Below, piece by piece: positions 7,371 through 14,158 of a DNA stretch of 18,014 nt. Position 1 is the stretch's first letter. Each line of letters opens with the position of its first letter. The stretch comes from an uncultured Litoreibacter sp. (GTDB lineage: Bacteria; Pseudomonadota; Alphaproteobacteria; Rhodobacterales; Rhodobacteraceae), in the NCBI GenBank assembly GCA_937928335.1, contig CALFWN010000072.1, positions 1 through 18,014 of the forward strand. Reading direction: 5' to 3'. Position numbers and translations under genes: made by a program. Below the pieces are notes generated by a model, which was given only the letters and a program-made list of their open reading frames with translations, had not been told where the DNA came from and did no database searches.

Positions 7371-9563
7371 TTAGGCTGCTTTGGCGGGATCAAACCGCTC
7401 GTAGAAACTTTCGCCGTCCTTGGCCATCGCCTCCAGCAGGTCGGGGGCCTTGAACCGCGGGCCGTGTTTTTTGGCCAGCGCGTTGGTGGTCTCGGCGGCC
7501 CAGGGTGTGCCGACCATGTCGAGCCAGGAGAGCGGCCCGCCGGACCAGGGGGCAAAACCCCAGCCCAGAATGGCGCCCACATCGCCTTCGCGAATGTCCA
7601 TCAGCACGTCTTCCTCGATGGCGCGGACGGCCTCCAGCACCTGCGCGAAAAGCAGGCGGTTCTGCACCTCGGACAGGTCGGGCTGGTCGTCCGAGACCGG
7701 GTATTTGGCCGCCAGCCCGTCCCATAAGAGCTGGCGTTTGCCCTTCTCGTCATAGGCGTAGAAGCCGGCATTGGTCTTGCGGCCCAGACGGCCTTCGGCC
7801 TCCATCCAGAACAGGATTTCGTCCACCGCGTCGTCATAGGCGTCGCCCATTGCGGCTTTGGTGGCCTTGGCAATCTTGACGCCCAGATCGACGCTGGTTT
7901 CATCCACCAGCTGCAGCGGGCCCAGCGGCATACCGACCAGCTTGGCGGCGTTCTCGATCAACGCGGGCTCCACGCCCTCGGTGACCATGCGGATGCCCTC
8001 ATTGATATAGGGGATGATGCAGCGGTTGGCGTAGAAGAAGCGGGCGTCATTGACCACGATCGGGGTCTTGCGGATCTGGCGGACGAAATCCAGCGCCTTG
8101 GCGGTGGCGCGGTCGCCGGTTTTGGCGCCCTTGATGATCTCGACCAGCAGCATCTTGTCCACCGGCGAGAAGAAATGGATGCCGATGAACTGCTCCTCAT
8201 TGTTGGACGCCTTGGCCAGCTCCGTGATCGGCAGGGTGGAGGTGTTGGTGGCGAATATGCAATCCGGGCCAACGGCTGCCTGCACCTTCTTGGTGACCTC
8301 GGCCTTGACGCCGACATCCTCGAACACGGCCTCCACGATCAGGTCGCAGCCCTTCAAGGCGTCGTAATCGGTGGTGGCGTTGATCAGGCCAAGCACGGCC
8401 TCTTTCTTTTCTTCGGTGGCCTTCTTGCGGGCAATGCCCTTGTCCATATAGGCCTCTGTGTAGGCCTTGCCCTTGTCGGCGGCCTCCTGTTTGGCGTCGA
8501 TCAGCACGACCTTGATGCCGGCCAGCGCCGAGACCAGCGCGATGCCGGCGCCCATCATGCCCGCGCCGATGATGCCGACCTTCTTGACCGATTGGTCTTC
8601 AACACCCGCGGGGCGCACGGCGCCTTTTTCCAGCGCCTCCTTGTTGATGAAAAGCGAGCGGATCATCGCGCCGGAAGACGGGTTCAGAAGGACATTGGTG
8701 AACCAGCGCGCCTCGATCTTAAGCGCGGTGTCAAAGGGCACCATCGCGCCCTCATAAACAGCCGAAAGCAGCGCCTTGGCCGCCGGGTAGACGCCCTGGG
8801 TCTTGCCATGCACCATCGCCGAGGCCCCCACGAAGGTCATGAACCCCGCCGGGTGATAGGGCGCGCCGCCGGGCATCTTGTAGCCCTTTTCGTCCCAGGG
8901 TTTCACGATATTTGGCTCGGACAGCACCCATTCCTTGGCCTTTGCCAACAGCTCCTCTGCGGGGACAACCTCGTCGACCAGACCCGCCATCTGCGCTTTT
9001 TTCGGATCACTCAGCTTGCCTTCCAGCAGGAAAGGCGAGGCCGCCATTGCGCCCATTTTGCGCACCAGCCGCGTGGTGCCGCCCATGCCGGGGAAGATGC
9101 CGACCATGATCTCGGGCAGGCCGATCTTGGCTTTGGGGTTATCGGCCACAAAGATACGGTGGCAGGCCAGCGGGATCTCGAAGCCGATGCCGAGGCCCGT
9201 GCCCTGCATGGCACAGGCAATCGGTTTGCCGCCCTTGTTCTTGTCATCCATGCCGCCGCGCTCGATCTTGCGCAGCATCTGGTGGGTGGCCATCAGCCCG
9301 TCCATCAGCCCCTTGGCGGGGTTGTCGCCTGCCGATTGCTTCATCTTGGCGATGATGTTGAGGTCCATCCCGCCCGCAAAAGAGCCCTCCTTGCCCGAGG
9401 TTACGATCACGCCCTTGATGGCGTCATCGGCCAGCACCTGGTCGATCAGCGCGTCAAGGTCCTCAAAACCCTGCTGGTTCATCACGTTCATGGATTTGCC
9501 AACCGTGTCCCAGGTGATGGTGGCCACGCCGTCGGCGTCAGTGCTTAGGGTGAAGTCGGTCAT
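7371..9563 (-). CDS. fadB: Enoyl-CoA hydratase / 3-hydroxyacyl-CoA dehydrogenase bifunctional protein (FadB/FadJ type)
   Basis: The gene encodes 730 residues from the ATG at 9561-9563, with AAGGA about 9 nt upstream. The N-terminal crotonase domain (about 1-300) has an oxyanion-hole region GSFAGGMDLN and the two catalytic glutamates, Glu129 in GLGIGFEIPLACH and Glu151 in GLPEIMVGIFPGMGG. A second Rossmann domain starts near 327 with VKKVGIIGAGMMGAGIALVS. It continues with the NAD-domain strand VVLIDAK and the catalytic His463 in GIHFFSPVDKM. A C-terminal helical domain carries PGLG-like substrate contacts (NRCIIPYINEG). The protein hydrates enoyl-CoA and oxidises the 3-hydroxyacyl-CoA in fatty-acid beta-oxidation; the thiolase of the same cluster is the expected partner. 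It is the last gene of the minus-strand cluster, and its first 26 nt overlap the NTF2-like gene. Confidence 0.96.
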   Translation of the reverse strand: MTDFTLSTDADGVATITWDTVGKSMNVMNQQGFEDLDALIDQVLADDAIKGVIVTSGKEGSFAGGMDLNIIAKMKQSAGDNPAKGLMDGLMATHQMLRKIERGGMDDKNKGGKPIACAMQGTGLGIGFEIPLACHRIFVADNPKAKIGLPEIMVGIFPGMGGTTRLVRKMGAMAASPFLLEGKLSDPKKAQMAGLVDEVVPAEELLAKAKEWVLSEPNIVKPWDEKGYKMPGGAPYHPAGFMTFVGASAMVHGKTQGVYPAAKALLSAVYEGAMVPFDTALKIEARWFTNVLLNPSSGAMIRSLFINKEALEKGAVRPAGVEDQSVKKVGIIGAGMMGAGIALVSALAGIKVVLIDAKQEAADKGKAYTEAYMDKGIARKKATEEKKEAVLGLINATTDYDALKGCDLIVEAVFEDVGVKAEVTKKVQAAVGPDCIFATNTSTLPITELAKASNNEEQFIGIHFFSPVDKMLLVEIIKGAKTGDRATAKALDFVRQIRKTPIVVNDARFFYANRCIIPYINEGIRMVTEGVEPALIENAAKLVGMPLGPLQLVDETSVDLGVKIAKATKAAMGDAYDDAVDEILFWMEAEGRLGRKTNAGFYAYDEKGKRQLLWDGLAAKYPVSDDQPDLSEVQNRLLFAQVLEAVRAIEEDVLMDIREGDVGAILGWGFAPWSGGPLSWLDMVGTPWAAETTNALAKKHGPRFKAPDLLEAMAKDGESFYERFDPAKAA

Positions 9564-10545
9564 GGGATCGCATCCTTTTTTGTATCTCTTGCAGCGTGAT
9601 CAGCGTGGTGCTGGGCTCAGGCCGGTCATATGGAAATGTGTCATTGGCAACGGTGTTGGTGACCGAGGACATCCGCCAGCGCGTGCTGACGCGCGACAGG
9701 ATGTAGCGGCAGTCAAAAGGTCCAAGTTTGACCTCATCCTCGGTGCCGATTGTGGTGGTGTGGTAGCCGCAAATCTGGGTGGGGCTGATAAACTCCGCGC
9801 GGGTGGCGCGGCGGCGGAACACGGTGATGCCCAGATCCCTGATCTGCTCGGTCAGCATGTCGAAAAACGGCCGGATGCCGTCGGGGCCGTCGATCTGCTG
9901 GTCGACATGATTGATATGGACGGTATGGGGGAAGGCGCAAAGCGCGCACCAGCCCTCGAAATCATTCTCCATATTGGTCAGGGTCAGGCGGTCCAGATAG
10001 GTCTGGTAGATTGACATCGGCGAGGTGCTCTTGCGGCGCGCATCCGCCTCGGGGCTGACATCTTGCCAGTCGGGCTTGGCATCGGCCAAAACACGCGGCG
10101 ACATCACCGGCCAGCGGTCATTTTGCACGGCGCTGTCCATCGCGGTGATCCGCCAATGCCCGTCAACCCGCGCCAGGGTCGTGCGGTTTTCGTAATCCGG
10201 CACCACTTTCTCGGAATTTCGCATGATATGGGTGACGTGGTAGCCCTGAATGTAATTCTCGCTCAGAAACTCCGCCTTATGGGCCAGCCGGATGTAGTTA
10301 TTCACGCCCATAGAGACGAGGTTCTGGTGGAATATCTTGCGGCTCTTGAGCCAGTCTTCCCTGGTCTCGATGATGAAGTTCTCCTTCATGGTCGAGATGC
10401 GCAGCGGAAATTTGACGCCCGCGCACAGCGCCTCGGGGTCGTAGCGCAGGGCGGCCTCTGACAGGCGGTCGAGCACCTCCTGGTAGATGGCGCAGGCGGC
10501 CTCGTCGGCGCTGGTGTCGGTGCTAAGGGTCAAGGGCGCTGCCAT
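9538..10545 (-). CDS. Tandem-duplicated NTF2/SnoaL-like protein of unknown function
   Basis: The gene encodes 335 residues from the ATG at 10543-10545; a start at 10570-10572 would add nine residues but overlap the cupin gene further. Neither start has a well-spaced Shine-Dalgarno, so coupling to the cupin gene is likely. The protein is two copies of one domain. Residues 19-28 (AIYQEVLDRL) match 178-187 (SIYQTYLDRL); 91-107 (AEFLSENYIQGYHVTHI) match 250-266 (AEFISPTQICGYHTTTI); 126-146 match 285-305 (RV...WR...V.ND..P). The offset is exactly 159 each time. Size, the helix-then-sheet pattern and the YHxTxI and WR strands suggest the cone-shaped NTF2/SnoaL fold (inference). I see no catalytic signature. 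The gene overlaps the cupin by 23 nt and fadB by 26 nt, so it is firmly inside the beta-oxidation operon; a role on an acyl-CoA side pathway is possible. Confidence 0.85.
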   Translation of the reverse strand: MAAPLTLSTDTSADEAACAIYQEVLDRLSEAALRYDPEALCAGVKFPLRISTMKENFIIETREDWLKSRKIFHQNLVSMGVNNYIRLAHKAEFLSENYIQGYHVTHIMRNSEKVVPDYENRTTLARVDGHWRITAMDSAVQNDRWPVMSPRVLADAKPDWQDVSPEADARRKSTSPMSIYQTYLDRLTLTNMENDFEGWCALCAFPHTVHINHVDQQIDGPDGIRPFFDMLTEQIRDLGITVFRRRATRAEFISPTQICGYHTTTIGTEDEVKLGPFDCRYILSRVSTRWRMSSVTNTVANDTFPYDRPEPSTTLITLQEIQKRMRSHDRLHPKH

Positions 10546-10987
10546 CCTTTCTGGTAAAGCTGAATATGCCATCGGCCTGGGTGACCATCATGTCTTCGTC
10601 GCTGTAATAGCCGGTTTCGGTCGCGGTCCGGGTGCCGACCACCACAAAGGCCGCCTGCGCCTGGCTTTTGTTCTGGATGGTGTGGCCATTGGCGTCGCCC
10701 GCCGGGAAGGCGGCGCAGTCGCCCGGATGCAGCAGGGTTTCGCCGTGGTCGTCGATCAGGGTGCAGACCCCTTCGGTGACCACCAGAAACTCGTCCTGCT
10801 CGACATGCCAATGGCGCAGCGACGACAGGGCGCCGGGGGCCAGCCGCACCAGATTGACCCCGAATTGCGACAGCCCGCTGACATCGCCCAGCCGTATCTG
10901 GCTGCGCCCGTCCATCAGGGCGGCGCGGTGGCCGGGATAGCCCGAGCCGGTCTCGACGGGCAGGGCGTCTATGTCGATCTTGGGCAT
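10523..10987 (-). CDS. Single-domain cupin
   Basis: The gene encodes 154 residues from the ATG at 10985-10987, preceded by a strong GGAGGAAGG. Both cupin motifs are present. Motif 1 is HWHVEQDEFLVVTEG, with His59, His61 and Glu66 as likely metal ligands. Motif 2 is PGDCAAFPAGDANGHTIQN, with His102. The metal site therefore looks intact, which allows dioxygenase, isomerase or decarboxylase activity, or a binding/sensing role; nothing shows which. Related single-domain proteins are usually annotated only as cupin-domain proteins. It begins 24 nt after the thiolase stop and overlaps the NTF2-like gene by 23 nt, so the three are probably co-transcribed and co-translated. No signal peptide is present, so it is cytoplasmic. 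Confidence 0.92.
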   Translation of the reverse strand: MPKIDIDALPVETGSGYPGHRAALMDGRSQIRLGDVSGLSQFGVNLVRLAPGALSSLRHWHVEQDEFLVVTEGVCTLIDDHGETLLHPGDCAAFPAGDANGHTIQNKSQAQAAFVVVGTRTATETGYYSDEDMMVTQADGIFSFTRKDGSALDP

Positions 10988-11011
10988 CGGACCTTCCTTC
11001 CTCCGAACCGC

Positions 11012-12235
11012 TCAGACGCGCTCGATGATGGTGGCCGCTCCCATGCCGGAGGCCACACAAAGCGTGGCCAGCCCGACCTCCTTGTCGGAGCGTTCCAGCT
11101 CGTCCAGAAGCGTGCCGAGGATGATCGCGCCGGTGGCGCCCAGCGGGTGGCCCATCGCGATCGAGCCGCCATTGACGTTGACCTTGTCGGCGTCCACGTC
11201 AAAGGCCTGCATGAACCGCAGCACGACCGAGGCAAAGGCCTCATTGACCTCAAAGAGGTCAACATCCGACATGCTCATGCCCGATTGCTTCATGATATGC
11301 TCGGTCACGGGCACGGGGCCGGTCAGCATGATCGTGGGGTCGGTGCCGATCTTGGCGGTGGCCCGGATACGGGCGCGCGGCTTGAGCCCGTGGGCCTCGC
11401 CAAATGCCTTGGAGCCGATCAGCACGGCGGCCGAGCCGTCCACAATCCCGGATGAGTTGCCCGCATGGTGGACATGGTTGATCTTCTCCAGATGCGGGTA
11501 TTTCATCAAGGCCACCTTGTCGAAGCCCGGCATCACCTCGCCCATCGCCTGAAAGGCGGGGTTCAGCGCGCCCAGTGACTGCATGTCGGTCTGGGGGCGC
11601 ATATATTCGTCATGGTCGAGGATCGGCAGGCCGTTCTGGTCCTTGATCTCCACGACCGTGTTGGCAAAGCGCTTGTCATCCCAGGCGGCCTTGGCCCGGC
11701 GCTGGCTTTCGGCGCCCAGCTGGTCCACATCCTCGCGGCTGAACCCGTATTGGGTGGCGATGATGTCGGCGGCAATGCCCTGCGGGACAAAGTAGGATTT
11801 CATCGCAATGGAGGGGTCCACCGCAATCGCCGCCCCGTCCGAGCCCATCGGCACGCGGCCCATCATCTCGACGCCGCCCGCGATATAGCCCTCGCCCGCG
11901 CCGCCCTTGACCTGATTGGCGGCCAGGTTCACCGCCTCCAGCCCGGAGGCGCAGAAGCGGTTGACGCTGAGGCCCGGGATGCGCTCGTCAAGATCGGAGG
12001 CAAGAACGGCGGTCCGTGCCAGGCAGCCGCCCTGCTCCATGACCTGGGTGGCGTTGCCCCAGATCACGTCCTCGACCGCATGGCCCTCCAGCCCGTTGCG
12101 CTCCTTTATGGCATTGAGAATTTGCGCCGAGAGCCGGGCGGCGGTGACCTCGTGAAGGGCGCCGTCCTTGCGGCCCTTGCCACGCGGAGACCGCACGGCG
12201 TCGTAGATATAGGCATCAGCCTCAGAGTTGGGCAT
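11012..12235 (-). CDS. fadA: Acetyl-CoA acyltransferase/acetyltransferase (thiolase)
   Basis: The gene encodes 407 residues from the ATG at 12233-12235, with AAGGA upstream. All thiolase active-site motifs are intact: the nucleophile Cys95 in VNRFCASGLEAVN, NEAFAS, His363 in NGGSIAMGHPLGATG, and the second catalytic Cys393 in TLCVASGMGAA. A typical substrate loop segment HHAGNSSGIVDGSAA lies near residue 260. The reaction is CoA-dependent cleavage of 3-ketoacyl-CoA to acetyl-CoA plus a shortened acyl-CoA. Its place beside fadB and the acyl-CoA dehydrogenase favours this degradative role over the biosynthetic acetoacetyl-CoA thiolase (PhaA type), which cannot be fully excluded. The first 14 nt overlap the small membrane-protein gene upstream. 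The symbol fadA is assigned by family and context. Confidence 0.95.
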   Translation of the reverse strand: MPNSEADAYIYDAVRSPRGKGRKDGALHEVTAARLSAQILNAIKERNGLEGHAVEDVIWGNATQVMEQGGCLARTAVLASDLDERIPGLSVNRFCASGLEAVNLAANQVKGGAGEGYIAGGVEMMGRVPMGSDGAAIAVDPSIAMKSYFVPQGIAADIIATQYGFSREDVDQLGAESQRRAKAAWDDKRFANTVVEIKDQNGLPILDHDEYMRPQTDMQSLGALNPAFQAMGEVMPGFDKVALMKYPHLEKINHVHHAGNSSGIVDGSAAVLIGSKAFGEAHGLKPRARIRATAKIGTDPTIMLTGPVPVTEHIMKQSGMSMSDVDLFEVNEAFASVVLRFMQAFDVDADKVNVNGGSIAMGHPLGATGAIILGTLLDELERSDKEVGLATLCVASGMGAATIIERV

Positions 12236-12566
12236 TTGGGAGTCCTTCCATCATATTGAGCACGCCCAGCCAGACCAGCACGCTGCACAGCAGCGCCCCG
12301 ATCCCGAAGGGCATCTTGTAGGGGGCGAGGGGGGAAATCATCTCGCCGAATTTCGGTGTTCGCAGCATCAATACCAAAGCGGCCAGCAGGCCCGGGATCA
12401 CGATCCCGATGCCCCATGTGCCGCCCATCAACAACATTCCAAAGGCGCACCAGGCGGCAAACATCGCCACGGCGCTGCCAAATTTATCGCCGCTGTCCTC
12501 AATGCGGATCAGCGCCAGCGTCACGGCACAAAGTGCCATGCCACATATGAATGCCGCAAGGATCAT
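12222..12566 (-). CDS. Small membrane protein, four predicted helices, unknown function
   Basis: The gene encodes 114 residues. Hydrophobic spans lie at about 1-20, 30-48, 50-68 and 87-106, separated by short charged loops (RIEDSGDKFG; RTPKFGEM), so it should sit in the inner membrane with four helices. I do not recognise a domain. It begins 55 nt after the glutathione S-transferase stop, and its stop overlaps the start of the thiolase gene by 14 nt; this tight overlap argues that it is a real, co-translated member of the beta-oxidation operon. The start ATG at 12564-12566 has only a weak GCAGG upstream. A role in uptake or membrane handling of the substrate is possible but not shown by the sequence. 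Confidence 0.82.
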   Translation of the reverse strand: MILAAFICGMALCAVTLALIRIEDSGDKFGSAVAMFAAWCAFGMLLMGGTWGIGIVIPGLLAALVLMLRTPKFGEMISPLAPYKMPFGIGALLCSVLVWLGVLNMMEGLPNAQL

Positions 12567-12621
12567 ATGTGCGCCTGCCGGGGCCGGGGCGGCAAACCCT
12601 GCGAAATATGGGGGCTGCGCC

Positions 12622-13245
12622 TCATCCGGGATAGGCCCGCTGCATCAGGTCATAGGGGTGTTTCCAGCCCGGTGTCTCGCTGATCCGGGTCAGCCAGGCA
12701 TCAATATTGGGCCAGTCCGTGCGCGCAAAACCGAAGGGCTCGTCATAAAACAAATAGCTGCAATTCGAGATATCGGCCACGCTCAGGCTGTCGCCCGCAA
12801 TCCAGTCGCGCCCGGCCAGATGGTCGTCCAGCACCTTATAGGCGGCTTGCAGACGGCCCTGCAAAAAGCCGATCACCTCTTTGGGGCGTTTTTCCTCGGG
12901 CAGGAAATTCATCAGGAACCGGGTCACGCCGGCCTGCGAGGACATTTTGTGATTGTCCCACAAAACCCAGCGCAGCACCTCGTATTTGTCCTGCGCCGCG
13001 CCGCCCAGCTTGCCGGTCTGATCCACGATATATTGCTGGATTACGCCCGATTGGGTCAGCGTCAGCGCGCCGTCAACCAGCACCGGCGCTTCACCCATCG
13101 GGTTGATCTCGCGAAACGCGTCGCTGCGGGCCGCGCCCTTGAAAAAGTCGATAAAGACCGGCTCCCATGCCACGCCTGCCAGTTCCAGGGTCAGGGCGGC
13201 CTTATAGGCATTTCCGCTTTCGCCAAAGCAATGCAGTTTCATCAT
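12622..13245 (-). CDS. Glutathione S-transferase family protein
   Basis: The gene encodes 207 residues; two consecutive ATGs (13243-13245 and 13240-13242) are possible starts, with GGAG upstream. The N-terminal thioredoxin-like domain (about 1-80) begins MMKLHCFGESGNAYKAALTL, with Ser10 at the usual catalytic Ser/Cys position. It continues to REINPMGEAPVLVDG, holding the cis-proline that binds the glutathione backbone, and LTQSGVIQQYI, the Gln-Ser glutathione contact. The C-terminal all-helical domain contains DWIAGDSLSVADISNCSYLF, with the N-capping box and conserved Asp of the GST fold. The expected activity is glutathione conjugation or thiol chemistry on an electrophile; the substrate is unknown. 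Its place in the cluster suggests that it deals with reactive enoyl or aldehyde intermediates (inference). Confidence 0.92.
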   Translation of the reverse strand: MMKLHCFGESGNAYKAALTLELAGVAWEPVFIDFFKGAARSDAFREINPMGEAPVLVDGALTLTQSGVIQQYIVDQTGKLGGAAQDKYEVLRWVLWDNHKMSSQAGVTRFLMNFLPEEKRPKEVIGFLQGRLQAAYKVLDDHLAGRDWIAGDSLSVADISNCSYLFYDEPFGFARTDWPNIDAWLTRISETPGWKHPYDLMQRAYPG

Positions 13246-13280
13246 GGTCGCGCGCTCCGCAATTTGTGAGGGGGGGATTT

Positions 13281-13490
13281 GAGTATTTTTGGCAAAAAGA
13301 AGCCCAAAGCCCTGATCCGGTAACCGCGCATTAAGGTTAACGCGCCCATGCTGGGGATGCGGTACAGGCTGGAGAGCTGATGGCCGTGCAAGGAGAAGCC
13401 ACCCTGCTGGTCCTCACGGGAGACCGAGGCAGGGCCGCAGGGTGCCTTCGACGCGCAGCAGGTTTTGGCTTCTCTTTGCCAAAAATACTC
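13281..13490. repeat. Inverted repeat pair (24 bp arms) bracketing a gene-free 162-bp segment
   Basis: The arm at 13281-13304 begins GAGTATTTTTGGCAAAAAGA. The arm at 13467-13490 is its reverse complement with one mismatch (23 of 24). Between them lies a segment with no credible gene; it includes GCATTAAGGTTAACGCG and GC-rich imperfect stems. As I recall, GAGTATTTTTGGCAAA-type motifs are common between genes in Rhodobacteraceae; a diverged copy lies near 7319 and a possible trace (GAGGGTATTTATGAAG) overlaps the end of ygfZ at 4369. The whole gap between the GST and small RHH-like genes is 274 nt. It may end one transcript or separate two units of the cluster. Confidence 0.7.
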
Positions 13491-13519
13491 ATATCCAGAC
13501 AGCACAGCCAGGCGGGACG

Positions 13520-13732
13520 TCATTTTTTGCGCGCCTCCAGCTCGGAATTGAAAATGCGCAGCCGATGGGTGAGGTTTTCCTCATCCATCACCGAGCCAAA
13601 GTTTTCGAACAGAAAGGACAGCGCCTCGCCCTCATCCAGCCCGGCCTCGGCGCTGAATTTCTTCAACTTGCGCCAGGCATCCTCAGAGAGCGCGAGGTTC
13701 ACGCGGCGGGTCAGTTTCAGGCGTCTTGGCAT
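13520..13732 (-). CDS. Small ribbon-helix-helix-like protein
   Basis: The gene encodes 70 residues from the ATG at 13730-13732, with GGAG about 9 nt upstream. The frame is open further upstream, but that part passes into the duplicated acyl-CoA dehydrogenase sequence and is rejected. The N-terminus MPRRLKLTRRVNLALSEDAW is basic and then alternates like the DNA-contacting strand of CopG/Arc proteins. Helix-forming segments follow (WRKLKKFSAEAGL and EGEALSFLFENFG). This is the strand-helix-helix order of the ribbon-helix-helix fold, with a charged C-terminal helix (residues 50-70). The family match is by pattern only. It lies downstream of the acyl-CoA dehydrogenase and could be a local regulator or antitoxin-like protein; no toxin gene is next to it. 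Confidence 0.7.
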   Translation of the reverse strand: MPRRLKLTRRVNLALSEDAWRKLKKFSAEAGLDEGEALSFLFENFGSVMDEENLTHRLRIFNSELEARKK

Positions 13733-13809
13733 AGGCAACGGCTCCGAATGCACAGGGGCGGGGCTGGGGCAGGGCAAGAGCAGGGTAGGCGCAAACACCC
13801 ACCCACACT

Positions 13810-14000
13810 CTAGAAGCTTGCGGCGTCCAGTGACATCACAGTATCGGCACCGCTCTCGATACGGGTCAGATGCATGGCCGTGGCGGGCAGCTGCCGGACC
13901 ATATAATAACGCCCGGTGGCGATTTTGGTCTCGTAGAATTCCGTGTCCGACGCGCCGGCCTCCAGTGCCAGTTTTGCCGCCTTCGCCATCCGGGTCCACA
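13810..14000 (-). pseudogene. Detached 3' end of the acyl-CoA dehydrogenase gene
   Basis: This segment, read on the minus strand in a frame different from that of the intact gene, still encodes the acyl-CoA dehydrogenase C-terminus. It covers the duplicated stretch ending QLPATAM followed by [20 protein letters not shown] and TAG (13810-13812). The 143-bp duplication put it out of frame, so translation of the main gene now stops at 14001-14003 before reaching it. Without the duplication the dehydrogenase would be about 592 residues. It has no start of its own with a plausible ribosome site. Confidence 0.8.
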
Positions 14001-14158
14001 TCAGGCCAAGACAGACATGGCCGTGGCGGGCAGCTGCCGGACCATATAATAACGCCCGGTGGCGATTTTGGTTTCGTAGAATTCCGTGTCCGACGCGCCG
14101 GCCTCCAGTGCCAGTTTTGCGGCCTTCGCCATCCGGGTCCACATCAGGCCAAGGCAGA
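13873..14158. repeat. 143-bp direct tandem duplication in the acyl-CoA dehydrogenase gene
   Basis: Copy A (13873-14015) and copy B (14016-14158) are identical except at three positions: 13930 C versus 14073 T, 13978 C versus 14121 G, and 14011 A versus 14154 G. The 7-mer CATGGCC stands at the start of each copy (13873, 14016) and right after copy B (14159). The pre-duplication gene therefore had two CATGGCC sites 143 bp apart. The unit is not a multiple of three (3 x 47 + 2), so it shifts the reading frame. All three differences are third-codon-position and synonymous in the dehydrogenase frame (Glu, Ala, Cys). Confidence 0.97.

Noticed and set aside
8175..9548. Plus-strand open frame of about 457 codons opposite fadB
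   Set aside because: Antisense shadow of a clear fadB; composition is His/Gly/Asp-rich and no motif or ribosome site supports it.
13320..13345. CtrA-like site (TTAA-N7-TTAC on the minus strand) in the inverted-repeat segment
   Set aside because: The second half deviates from TTAA(C) and no gene with a start lies at a suitable distance; a chance match is likely.
13360..13450. Possible riboswitch-like structured RNA (GGAGAG and GACCGAGGC blocks) between the GST and RHH-like genes
   Set aside because: The blocks do not fit the order of a known riboswitch and no gene starts just downstream on the plus strand.
13242..13523. Minus-strand open frame of 93 codons across the inverted-repeat segment
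   Set aside because: It reads straight through both repeat arms, has no ribosome site, and shows no domain-like pattern.
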